This document shows, piece after piece, positions 1 through 5,297 of a stretch of 9,758 bases of DNA (positions are counted from its first letter, which is position 1; every line of letters starts with the position of its first letter). Source of the DNA: Rhodospirillaceae bacterium. GTDB taxonomy: Bacteria; Pseudomonadota; Alphaproteobacteria; UBA828. The DNA lies in the NCBI GenBank assembly GCA_028819955.1, contig JAPPKP010000200.1, forward strand, positions 1-9,758, read 5' to 3'. The position numbers and the translations under genes are program-made. Under the pieces are notes generated by a model. That model was not told the origin of the DNA. It was given only the letters and a program-made list of their open reading frames with translations, and made no database searches.

Positions 1-343
1 ACGCCCCCGTCGGCCCCTGGTTCTTGAGGCGCTCGTAGCACTCGACGCCGAGCTTCGTGTCGTAGCGGTACTCGCACTCCTCGAAGGCGAGCGCGACGCC
101 GTTGACGCCGCCGTCGCGTTCGTTGATCAGCGTGTAATAGTCGAGGGCCCCGTTTGCCGCCGGAATGCCGTTGGGCGCGTAAGGCCCGGTCCGGTAGACG
201 AGCAGGGGAATGAACTGCTCGTCCTGCGCCTGAGCCTCGCCGCTGGTGAAAGTCGTCGTGGTCGCCACGGAAAGTCCGCCGGCAACCACCGCCGCAGCCA
301 GCACTCCGCTCACGCCGCGACGCAATCCGTTCCTCAATGCCAT
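1..343 (-). CDS. ABC transporter substrate-binding protein, branched-chain amino acid (LivJ-like) type, partial (N-terminal part)
   Basis: Periplasmic ligand-binding component of an ABC importer of the Peripla_BP_6 (Leu/Ile/Val-binding) family. About 114 residues are visible and the gene runs off the left edge. The N-terminus is a classical signal peptide: the basic MALRNGLRRG, a hydrophobic Ala/Val/Gly core (about residues 11-27) and a likely signal peptidase site after AQA (37-39). The mature start has the family pattern QFIPLLVYRTGPYAPNG, followed by LDYYTLINERDGG and a Cys-containing FEECEYRYDTKLGVECYERL, typical of the branched-chain amino acid binding proteins common in alphaproteobacteria. 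Two in-frame ATGs lie 6 nt apart. I chose the second (343) because GGAGG at 350-354 is then 6 nt upstream, whereas it would abut the first ATG (349) with no spacer. The real ligand cannot be told from this part. Permease and ATPase genes are not in the window. Confidence 0.9.
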   Translation of the reverse strand, partial: MALRNGLRRGVSGVLAAAVVAGGLSVATTTTFTSGEAQAQDEQFIPLLVYRTGPYAPNGIPAANGALDYYTLINERDGGVNGVALAFEECEYRYDTKLGVECYERLKNQGPTGA

Positions 344-349
344 TTCCAT

Positions 350-354
350 CCTCC
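350..354 (-). promoter_or_regulatory. Ribosome binding site deciding the start of the substrate-binding protein
   Basis: GGAGG on the minus strand is followed by 6 nt and the ATG at 343. Another in-frame ATG begins directly after GGAGG at 349, too close to be used efficiently. This favours 343 as the start. Confidence 0.6.
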
Positions 355-516
355 CGCGTCAGAACCAAGCGCGCCCGGAGGACGCGCCGCTCGTTCCGCG
401 CGCAACGTAGCACGGAGAAGCGCCTGCGACCATTTTTTGCGCGGAGATTTTCCTTCCCTACGTAGTGATACCGATACGCTGCAAACCGGGTCGAAAATAG
501 CCGCTTCGACGGCAAA

Positions 517-544
517 GGGGCGCGAGCCCTGCGGCCCGCGCCCC
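517..544 (-). terminator. GC-rich hairpin, possible intrinsic terminator of hsp20
   Basis: GGGGCGCG (517-524) pairs perfectly with CGCGCCCC (537-544). Inside the loop, GCC (526-528) can pair with GGC (533-535) around a 4-nt loop. On the minus strand the hairpin is followed by a short TTT, about 70 nt past the hsp20 stop. The T-run is short, so efficient Rho-independent termination is not assured. Confidence 0.4.
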
Positions 545-552
545 CACTCTCG

Positions 553-583
553 TCACCAGGATCGCAAGGCGACCTCGCGGTGA
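553..583 (-). terminator. Compound stem-loop just downstream of hsp20
   Basis: TCACC (553-557) pairs with GGTGA (579-583), AGG (558-560) with CCT (573-575), and TCGC (562-565) with GCGA (569-572). This gives 12 base pairs with an A bulge, a CGC bulge and a 3-nt loop. It starts about 31 nt after the hsp20 stop codon. No T-tract follows on either strand, so it may stabilise the 3' end of the mRNA rather than terminate transcription itself. Confidence 0.35.
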
Positions 584-614
584 TCTCGCGGCCCTGACCT
601 GTCTTGACGCCCCG

Positions 615-1067
615 TTACGAGGCCTTGCGGTCGATCCGCTTCCGGCCGCCGGTCTCGATGGCGATCTTGCGCGCCTTGAGCGCTTCGGGGAGCTCGCGCA
701 CCAGGTCGATGTGCAGCAATCCCTTGTCGAGCGCAGCCCCGGTCACCTGGATGTGATCGGCGAGGTTGAAGCGCCGCTCGAACGCGCGGGTGGCGATGCC
801 CCGGTGGAGATAGCTCTCGTTCGCGCCATTCTCCTTGGCGAGCTTGCCCGCGACGGTGAGCAGGTTCTCCTTCACCTCGATGCCGATCTCGTCGTCGCCG
901 AAGCCGGCGACGGCCAGCGTCACGCGGTAGGCGTTCTCGCCCATCTTCTGGATGTTGTAGGGCGGATAGGTCGGCGCGGTCTCGCTCGGCAACTGCTCGA
1001 GCATCCGGGCCATCCGGTCGAAACCGACCGTGGTGCTGAAGAGCGGGGAAAGATCGAATGCACGCAT
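615..1067 (-). CDS. ibpA: Small heat-shock protein Hsp20, IbpA family
   Basis: An ATP-independent cytoplasmic holdase that binds unfolding proteins during heat stress and passes them to DnaK/ClpB. It has 150 residues, the usual length for the bacterial class A (IbpA-like) group. The N-terminal MRAFDLSPLF..TVGFDRMARML and YPPYNIQKMGENAYRVTLAVAGF (34-56) are characteristic. The alpha-crystallin domain spans about 35-125 and ends with the conserved GAALDKGLLHIDL (110-122). A C-terminal I-x-I motif (IAI, 135-137) would dock into neighbouring subunits during oligomer assembly. I start at the ATG at 1067, which follows AAGGAG by 7 nt. The frame stays open upstream to 1325, but that part encodes no Hsp20 homology and instead holds the promoter and thermosensor leader. 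The symbol reflects family membership; several ibpA/hspA paralogues are common in rhizobia and relatives. Confidence 0.96.
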   Translation of the reverse strand: MRAFDLSPLFSTTVGFDRMARMLEQLPSETAPTYPPYNIQKMGENAYRVTLAVAGFGDDEIGIEVKENLLTVAGKLAKENGANESYLHRGIATRAFERRFNLADHIQVTGAALDKGLLHIDLVRELPEALKARKIAIETGGRKRIDRKAS

Positions 1068-1073
1068 GGTGTG

Positions 1074-1123
1074 ACTCCTTTTCGTAAGCAAGTCTTCTAG
1101 TGGTCCGCCGTCATGGCCGGACC
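1074..1123 (-). promoter_or_regulatory. ROSE-like RNA thermometer in the hsp20 5' UTR
   Basis: On the minus strand ACTT-G-CTT (1093-1086) faces AAGGAGT (1080-1074) across a 5-nt ACGAA loop. The pairs are A-U, C-G, U-A, U-G, then a single unpaired G (1089), then C-G, U-A, U-A. An outer G1094-C1073 pair is also possible. The whole Shine-Dalgarno sequence (1080-1075) is sequestered, and the UUGCU strand with a bulged G opposite the SD is the hallmark of ROSE elements (repression of heat-shock gene expression) before alphaproteobacterial small heat-shock genes. Just 5' lies a second strong stem, GGTCCG (1123-1118) with CGGACC (1107-1102). Another possible stem, GGGGG/CCCCC (1163-1159 with 1144-1140), lies further upstream. 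Multi-hairpin leaders of about 100 nt are usual for this class. It is expected to melt on heating and free the SD. No folding software was run. Confidence 0.75.
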
Positions 1124-1174
1124 GGTTCCGTACCCTGTCGGGGGCCCACTCTGCGGCACCCCCTCGGGCAGCCC

Positions 1175-1207
1175 TGAGATGGTGATGGCGCGCGGGAGTT
1201 TCAAGGG
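1175..1207 (-). promoter_or_regulatory. Sigma-32 (RpoH)-type heat-shock promoter of hsp20
   Basis: On the minus strand CCCTTGAAA (1207-1199) forms the -35 region and CACCATCT (1184-1177) the -10 region. TTGAA and CACCATCT are separated by 15 nt. This closely matches the known RpoH consensus CCCTTGAA / CCCCATNT, with one mismatch in the -10. The predicted transcript start near 1170 leaves a leader of about 100 nt before the hsp20 ATG, the right length for a ROSE element. Confidence 0.7.
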
Positions 1208-1257
1208 CCCGCCAGCGGCGCTGGACCTGCGCGCGGCGGTGCGCCACGGTGGGCGCC

Positions 1258-2196
1258 ATGGCGGACCCCCCTGCCCTGCGCGACGGCTCCACGCCCGGCG
1301 TCCACGCCGCGGCGTTCGTCGCCATGTTCCTGATATCGTTCAGCTATCCGATCGGCGAGGCGATCGCCAACGAGCTGGACACGGGCGTCCTGCTGTTCCT
1401 CCGTTTCGTGCTGGCGCTCGCGATCTTCGGGCCGCTGGTCGCCTGGCGCCACGGCCTCCGCTGGCCAAGCTGGCGGGTGCTTGCCGGCTATGCTGCGATC
1501 AGCACCTCGCTCGCCGCATTCTTCTGGTGCCTGTTCTACGGCCTGCGCTTCACCAGTGCGCTCAACACCGGCGCCATCTCCACCCTGATTCCGGGCCTCA
1601 CGGCGATCGGCGGTGCGATCCTCGTCGGCGAGCGGCTCGGGTGGCACCGCATTGCGGCCCTTGGCATCGGCTTGATCGGCGCGCTCTGGGTGGTGTTTCG
1701 CGGCGACTGGGACCGCTTCGTCGGGCTCGACCTCAACACCGGCGACCTGATCGTGTTCGCGGGCTGCGTCGTGATGGGCTTCTACAGCCCGTTGGTCAAG
1801 CGCTTCCACCGGGGCGAGCCAGTGATGGTCATGACCTTCTGGATCATGGCCCTCAATGCCCTATGGTTCCTGCTGCTCGCCAACAGCGCGCTGTGGACCA
1901 TGGAATGGAGCGCCGTCCCGCCCTTCGCCTGGGGCGGCGTCGCCTGCATCGCGATCCTCTCGACCGTGATCTCGTTCTTCCTGATTCAGTGGAGCACGAT
2001 CAGGATCGGCCCGACCCGGGTCCAGTCTTACAGCTACGTACTGCCGGCCTTCGTGCTCGCCATCGACTGGGCGCTCGGCAAGGGCCTGCCGACGACGCTC
2101 ACCATCCCCGGCATCGTCATCGTGCTGGCGGCAAGCCTGGTGATCCAGCGCGGCGAGGTGTTTGCGGGCCGATCCGCGAGCAGCGCACGCCCCTAA
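1258..2196 (+). CDS. EamA/DMT-superfamily inner-membrane transporter
   Basis: A 312-residue polytopic membrane protein with two tandem EamA (DUF6-type) halves, about residues 15-147 and 152-297, each with about five hydrophobic segments. This gives the 10-TM layout of drug/metabolite transporters (RhaT/YdcZ/YedA-like). Family signposts are the early FLISFSYPIGEAIANEL, FLRFVLA near residue 47, and the first-half end ALNTGAISTLIPGLTAIGGAILVGERLG with its conserved Pro and Gly-Glu. The second half has the matching pattern around RIGPTRVQSYSYVLPAFVLAIDWALGKG, where the usual GE is GK. Such proteins export metabolites or amino acids, but the substrate is unknown. I chose ATG 1258; a GTG three codons earlier (1249) is also in frame. 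The SD is weak (GGTGGG, 1248-1253). The gene is divergent from hsp20 and its 5' region abuts the heat-shock promoter. It converges on the MFS gene at 2216. Confidence 0.9.
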   Translation: MADPPALRDGSTPGVHAAAFVAMFLISFSYPIGEAIANELDTGVLLFLRFVLALAIFGPLVAWRHGLRWPSWRVLAGYAAISTSLAAFFWCLFYGLRFTSALNTGAISTLIPGLTAIGGAILVGERLGWHRIAALGIGLIGALWVVFRGDWDRFVGLDLNTGDLIVFAGCVVMGFYSPLVKRFHRGEPVMVMTFWIMALNALWFLLLANSALWTMEWSAVPPFAWGGVACIAILSTVISFFLIQWSTIRIGPTRVQSYSYVLPAFVLAIDWALGKGLPTTLTIPGIVIVLAASLVIQRGEVFAGRSASSARP

Positions 2197-2216
2197 CCCC
2201 GATCCCTCGCTGGGGT
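2196..2216. terminator. Inverted repeat between convergent EamA and MFS genes
   Basis: ACCCC (2196-2200) and GGGGT (2212-2216) are perfect complements, and GA/TC (2201-2202 with 2207-2208) can extend the stem. The repeat fills the 19-nt gap and touches the stop codons of both genes. It could act as a bidirectional terminator, but no T-tract follows on either strand. Confidence 0.3.
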
Positions 2217-3445
2217 CACAGCCTGCGGCGCTCGATTCCGACAAGGCCGGCCGTGATGGCGAGGCCGATGGCCGGGCAGATCAGCATGGACCACCAGGCA
2301 GCCTCCCAGCTGCCGAAGCCGCCGACCACGACCGCCATCAGCGGCGGCCCCAGAAGCATGCCGATCGCGGCCCCCTGGACCATGAAGCCGTTGGCCATTG
2401 CCACGAGATCGGGCTTCGGCGCATGCACGGCCGCGCCGGCGTAGGTGGCCACAGGCAGGATGCCGCTGCCGGCGCTGAAGACGATCGCCAGCGGAATCTT
2501 GGCATCGTCCGGCACGGAGCCCGCGAGGATCAGGACGCCGGTCACGGCCATAATGACGTTGGCCGCGCCCACCAGGGCGTGGCGCGGTACGCCCCGCTGC
2601 ATCAGCCAGCCGCCGACCATGTTGCCGGTGACGTTCATGCCCACCACCAGCGCCGAGAAGAGCGCCGCCCCGATGGGCCCGCGTCCCTGCGTCTCGATCA
2701 GGAAGGTCGGCAGCCACGCGGCGATGGCGAACCACTGGACCGTGAAGAGCAGGAAGGCCCCGCCGTAGAGCCAAAGCGCGCCGACCGGCAGCGTCGCCCG
2801 TGCACCGGCCCAATCGAAACCCGCGTCCGGATCGCGCTGCGGCTGCTCGGGCCAGCGCCGGCGCGTCGTGCCGATCACCGTCAGCACCGCCGCGACCAGC
2901 GCCGCGCCGGCGGAGAGCCACCAGAGGCTGCGCCAGCCCAGCGGCTCGGCGAGGAAGGGCGCCACCAGCATCGCAAGTGCCATCCCGCCCGGCATGTAGC
3001 CGCTCCAGATGCCGAGCGCGAGGTCCCGGTCCTCGGGCCGCGTGGCGTCGACCGTCATCTTGGGCGCGGCGGCCACCATGGTGGCGTAGCTGATTCCCTC
3101 GAAGACGCGGACCGCGAGCAGCATGGCCCCGCTGGTCGCGAGCGCGCCGGCGATTCCGCTGAGCACGAGAACGAGTATGCCCGTGAGCAGCAGCGCCCGC
3201 GCACCGACGCGCCCCCCGGCCATCCCTGTCAACACGCCGAAGCCCGCGCCGAAGGCGAAGTAGATGGAGGCGAGCCAGCCGGCGGCGACCCTGTCCAGCC
3301 CGAACTCGTCGGAGACCAGCCCGATGGTGGGCGGCACCTTTCCGACCGCATAGCCGGCGACGACGCTCGCCAGTATGACCACCGAGACGACGTCCCATCG
3401 GGTGCGCGTCAAGCCGGCGGCCGCTGCGCCTTCATTGTCCGTCAC
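2216..3445 (-). CDS. MFS transporter (12-TM permease)
   Basis: A major facilitator superfamily permease of about 409 residues (421 if the alternative TTG at 3481 is used). Twelve hydrophobic stretches are visible, starting at WDVVSVVILASVVAGYAVGKVPPTIG. The loop between TM2 and TM3 has a degenerate MFS motif A, GMAGGRVGAR, in which the usual Asp is replaced by Gly. The N-terminal half resembles the CynX/NimT and general MFS_1 types, with a DEFGLDRVAAGWLASIYFAFGAG segment. The C-terminus is a short basic tail, GIERRRL. The substrate is unknown. The start is uncertain: GTG 3445 has a weak, distant GAGGG, while TTG 3481 has no SD. It lies downstream of the NTF2-like gene, with 12 to 48 nt between them, and is probably co-transcribed with it. 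The plus strand through here has a long open frame of low-complexity Arg/Ala/His-rich sequence, an antisense artefact of high GC. Confidence 0.88.
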   Translation of the reverse strand: MTDNEGAAAAGLTRTRWDVVSVVILASVVAGYAVGKVPPTIGLVSDEFGLDRVAAGWLASIYFAFGAGFGVLTGMAGGRVGARALLLTGILVLVLSGIAGALATSGAMLLAVRVFEGISYATMVAAAPKMTVDATRPEDRDLALGIWSGYMPGGMALAMLVAPFLAEPLGWRSLWWLSAGAALVAAVLTVIGTTRRRWPEQPQRDPDAGFDWAGARATLPVGALWLYGGAFLLFTVQWFAIAAWLPTFLIETQGRGPIGAALFSALVVGMNVTGNMVGGWLMQRGVPRHALVGAANVIMAVTGVLILAGSVPDDAKIPLAIVFSAGSGILPVATYAGAAVHAPKPDLVAMANGFMVQGAAIGMLLGPPLMAVVVGGFGSWEAAWWSMLICPAIGLAITAGLVGIERRRL

Positions 3446-3493
3446 GACGCCGCTTGCCCTCGCTTCGTCCGCACCGGCCAAGCGGCCCGTCGG

Positions 3494-3889
3494 CTAACGC
3501 CAGGGGCCGCAGGCGGCGAGCGCCTGCGTGTCCTCGTAGGCGTCCCAGACGGCGATCCTGCCGTCCCGCACGGTGAACACCCAGCACCACTTCGCGCGGT
3601 AGTGCTTGCCGCTGATCTTGGACGATCCGGCCTCCTCGCCGTTGACGGAGACGGTCTCGCCGTCGACGACCCAGGCCTTGATGACGTGCTCGTGCATGGC
3701 AAGCGCCGCCGGCATGACCTGGAAGTACTCCTCGATCGCCGCCCTGCCCTGCCATCGTCCCGCCCAGGGCAGGTCGCCGCCGCCCGGCATGTCGATCACC
3801 GCGTCGTCGGTGAACATGGCCACGATGGCGGCGGCGTCCCCGCCCGCGAGCTGGCCGAGAAAGCCCTCCACGACGCGTCTTGCAGACAT
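3494..3889 (-). CDS. NTF2/SnoaL-like small protein
   Basis: A protein of 131 residues with the hallmarks of the SnoaL-like/NTF2 cone-shaped alpha+beta fold. It begins with RRVVEGFLGQLAGGDAAAIVAMFTDDAVIDMPGG (helices, then the first strand), followed by WQGRAAIEEYFQVM (helix 3). Next come strands carrying AWVVDGETVSVNGEEAG, the aromatic-rich YRAKWCWVFTVRDGRIAVWDAYEDT and a short tail. In this superfamily the pocket may be enzymatic (ketosteroid isomerase, limonene epoxide hydrolase, polyketide cyclase) or purely binding; nothing here fixes which. I chose the second in-frame ATG (3889), because AAGGAG at 3898-3903 is 8 nt upstream of it but only 2 nt from the first ATG (3895). It is followed directly by the MFS gene, so it may act on the same small molecule. 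It is divergent from the YbfB-type transporter. Confidence 0.85.
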   Translation of the reverse strand: MSARRVVEGFLGQLAGGDAAAIVAMFTDDAVIDMPGGGDLPWAGRWQGRAAIEEYFQVMPAALAMHEHVIKAWVVDGETVSVNGEEAGSSKISGKHYRAKWCWVFTVRDGRIAVWDAYEDTQALAACGPWR

Positions 3890-3897
3890 CGGCATTG

Positions 3898-3903
3898 CTC
3901 CTT
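3898..3903 (-). promoter_or_regulatory. Ribosome binding site deciding the start of the NTF2-like gene
   Basis: AAGGAG on the minus strand lies 8 nt before ATG 3889 and only 2 nt before ATG 3895. This supports the shorter protein. Confidence 0.6.
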
Positions 3904-3974
3904 AGTCACGGGCGCGTGGAACCCGCACGTGGGCGATCCTGCATGTGTCTTAGCACCCTAAATGCTTCTTTGCG
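3904..3974. promoter_or_regulatory. Divergent promoter region between NTF2-like/MFS unit and YbfB-type MFS gene
   Basis: This roughly 70-nt gap must carry leftward and rightward start signals. It contains CACGTG (3926-3931) within CCCGCACGTGGG and a second GCGTGG nearby (3914-3919), which could be an operator. An AT-richer patch at about 3946-3974 could hold a -10 element. I cannot assign -35/-10 boxes with confidence. No SD is evident before the rightward gene. Confidence 0.3.
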
Positions 3975-5207
3975 ATGAATCGCACCCGATCCGCCGGCGC
4001 GAATGTGCGGCCGCCGTCTCCCGAACCGGGTCCCGTGACCGGGCCGCAGCCCGCCCGCCATCCGGCGCTGCTGGCTCTGGCGGGCCTCCTCTCGCTGGCG
4101 GTCGGCATCGGCATCGGACGCTTCGCCTACACGCCGATCCTGCCCTACATGAGCGCCGGCCTCGACCTCGCCAAGTCGGAGGCGGGCCTGATCGCCTCGG
4201 CCAACTACCTGGGCTACCTCCTGGGCGCACTCGGGGCGGCCTGGCGGGCGGTACCTGGCGATCCGCGCTTCTGGCTGCTGGGCGCGCTCGCGGTGAGCGG
4301 GCTCAGCACCGGTGCCACGGCGTTCACCACGAGCCTTGGCGTGTTCTTGCTCCTGCGCTTCGTGGGCGGCGTTGCCGGCGCCTTGGTGATGGTGCTCGCG
4401 TCCTCCCTGGTGATGGACCGGCTCGCCGCCGCCGGCCGCGACGGATGGGCCGCCGTCATGTATGCCGGGGTGGGCAGCGGCATCGCGATCTCCTCCCTGG
4501 CGGTGCCGGCGGCGGCATCGGGAGACAGCGACTGGCAAAGCCCGTGGTTCTTCAGCGGCGCGCTCTGCCTCGCGCTCTCGATTCCGGTCGCGCTGTTGCT
4601 GCCGCGGCCGCGTGCGCCGGCGCGGGCAGCGCGAAGCGCCCGGACCGGCACGGGGAACGGCGCGCTGCTCCGGCTGATCGTCGCCTACGGCCTGGTCGGC
4701 TTCGGCTACGTCATCACCGCCACCTTCGTCGCTGACATGGTGCGCGCCGATCCCGTGCTGCAGCCGGCGGAGCACTGGGTCTGGCTCTGCGTCGGGCTGA
4801 CGGCGGCGCCCTCGGTGGCGCTCTGGGGCTGGGCCGGGCGGCGCTGGGGCAACGAGCGCGCCTTCGCCCTCGGCTGCCTGGTGGAGGCTGTGGGCGTCGC
4901 GCTCAGCGTGCTGGGCGGCGGCATCTGGTCGATCCTGCTCGCGGCCGGGCTGCTCGGCGGGACCTTCGTCGGCTTGACCGCGATCGGTCTGATCGAGGCC
5001 CGCCACCGCTCGGGCGGCGACCCGCGCCGTATTCTGGCGCTGATGACCGCGGCCTGGGGGCTGGGCCAGATGGTGGGTCCGACGCTCGCCGGCGTGCTCT
5101 TCGACGCGCTGGGCGGCTACCTGGTGCCGTCGCTGCTGGCCGCAGCCGCGCTCGCCGTCGCCGCCGTGCTGGTCGCGAGCCTCTCGTGGCGCACAAGCGC
5201 CGCGTGA
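3975..5207 (+). CDS. YbfB/YjiJ-family MFS transporter
   Basis: A 410-residue inner-membrane permease. After a Pro/Ala-rich N-terminal tail of about 30 residues, TM1 and its loop carry SLAVGIGIGRFAYTPILPYM (40-59), then SEAGLIASANYLGYLLGAL. The GIGRFAYTPxLP signature is characteristic of the YbfB/YjiJ group (Pfam MFS_4), a branch of the major facilitator superfamily whose physiological substrates are largely unknown. About twelve hydrophobic segments follow, with a short central basic linker, RPRAPARAARSARTG, separating the two six-helix halves. The length is normal for the family. I use ATG 3975, the first Met of the frame, although no SD is recognisable. It is divergent from the NTF2-like gene and lies 90 nt before the TPR gene on the same strand, so the two may be co-transcribed. 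Confidence 0.9.
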   Translation: MNRTRSAGANVRPPSPEPGPVTGPQPARHPALLALAGLLSLAVGIGIGRFAYTPILPYMSAGLDLAKSEAGLIASANYLGYLLGALGAAWRAVPGDPRFWLLGALAVSGLSTGATAFTTSLGVFLLLRFVGGVAGALVMVLASSLVMDRLAAAGRDGWAAVMYAGVGSGIAISSLAVPAAASGDSDWQSPWFFSGALCLALSIPVALLLPRPRAPARAARSARTGTGNGALLRLIVAYGLVGFGYVITATFVADMVRADPVLQPAEHWVWLCVGLTAAPSVALWGWAGRRWGNERAFALGCLVEAVGVALSVLGGGIWSILLAAGLLGGTFVGLTAIGLIEARHRSGGDPRRILALMTAAWGLGQMVGPTLAGVLFDALGGYLVPSLLAAAALAVAAVLVASLSWRTSAA

Positions 5208-5285
5208 ACGGGCGGGCGGCTGGCCGAAACGGCTGGACGGATCGCCGAATTGCTGGCTTGCTTCGCTTCGGCTCGAGACGACGAA

Positions 5286-5290
5286 GAGGA
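5286..5290 (+). promoter_or_regulatory. Ribosome binding site deciding the start of the TPR gene
   Basis: GAGGA lies 7 nt before GTG 5298. The frame is open further upstream to a TTG at 5250, but no SD precedes that codon. Confidence 0.6.
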
Positions 5291-5297
5291 CAGATCC

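Larger units (their letters stand above)
344..614. other. Intergenic region between hsp20 and the substrate-binding protein gene
   Basis: Both flanking genes are on the minus strand, so this 271-nt stretch holds the 3' end of the hsp20 transcript (two hairpins at 517-544 and 553-583) and the leader and promoter of the binding-protein gene. The part around 431-500 is much more AT-rich than its surroundings and is where a promoter would be expected. It contains the palindrome TACGTA (459-464) and a tandem GATAC/CGATAC (467-477). I could not fit a convincing -35/-10 pair. No coding frame with a plausible start was seen here. Confidence 0.45.

Noticed and set aside
1254..1263. Palindrome CGCCATGGCG around the EamA start codon
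   Set aside because: It is short and of a kind common in high-GC coding sequence. There is no spacing or repeat that suggests an operator.
1068..1325. Open frame extending hsp20 upstream by about 86 codons
   Set aside because: It lacks Hsp20 homology and overlaps the heat-shock promoter, the ROSE-like leader and the start of the divergent EamA gene. The ATG at 1067 has a proper AAGGAG at 7 nt and gives the normal family length.
2162..3961. Long plus-strand open frame opposite the MFS and NTF2-like genes
   Set aside because: It is low-complexity (Arg, Asp, His, Pro and Ala-rich) with no recognisable fold, and the opposite strand carries clear membrane and NTF2 proteins. It is a high-GC antisense artefact.
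5222..5234. Small GGCCG-AAA-CGGCT hairpin after the YbfB-type gene as a terminator
   Set aside because: The stem is only 4-5 bp and no T-run follows. It is too weak to call in such GC-rich DNA.
5250..5297. TTG start adding 16 residues to the TPR protein
   Set aside because: No SD precedes it, while GTG 5298 has GAGGA at 7 nt.
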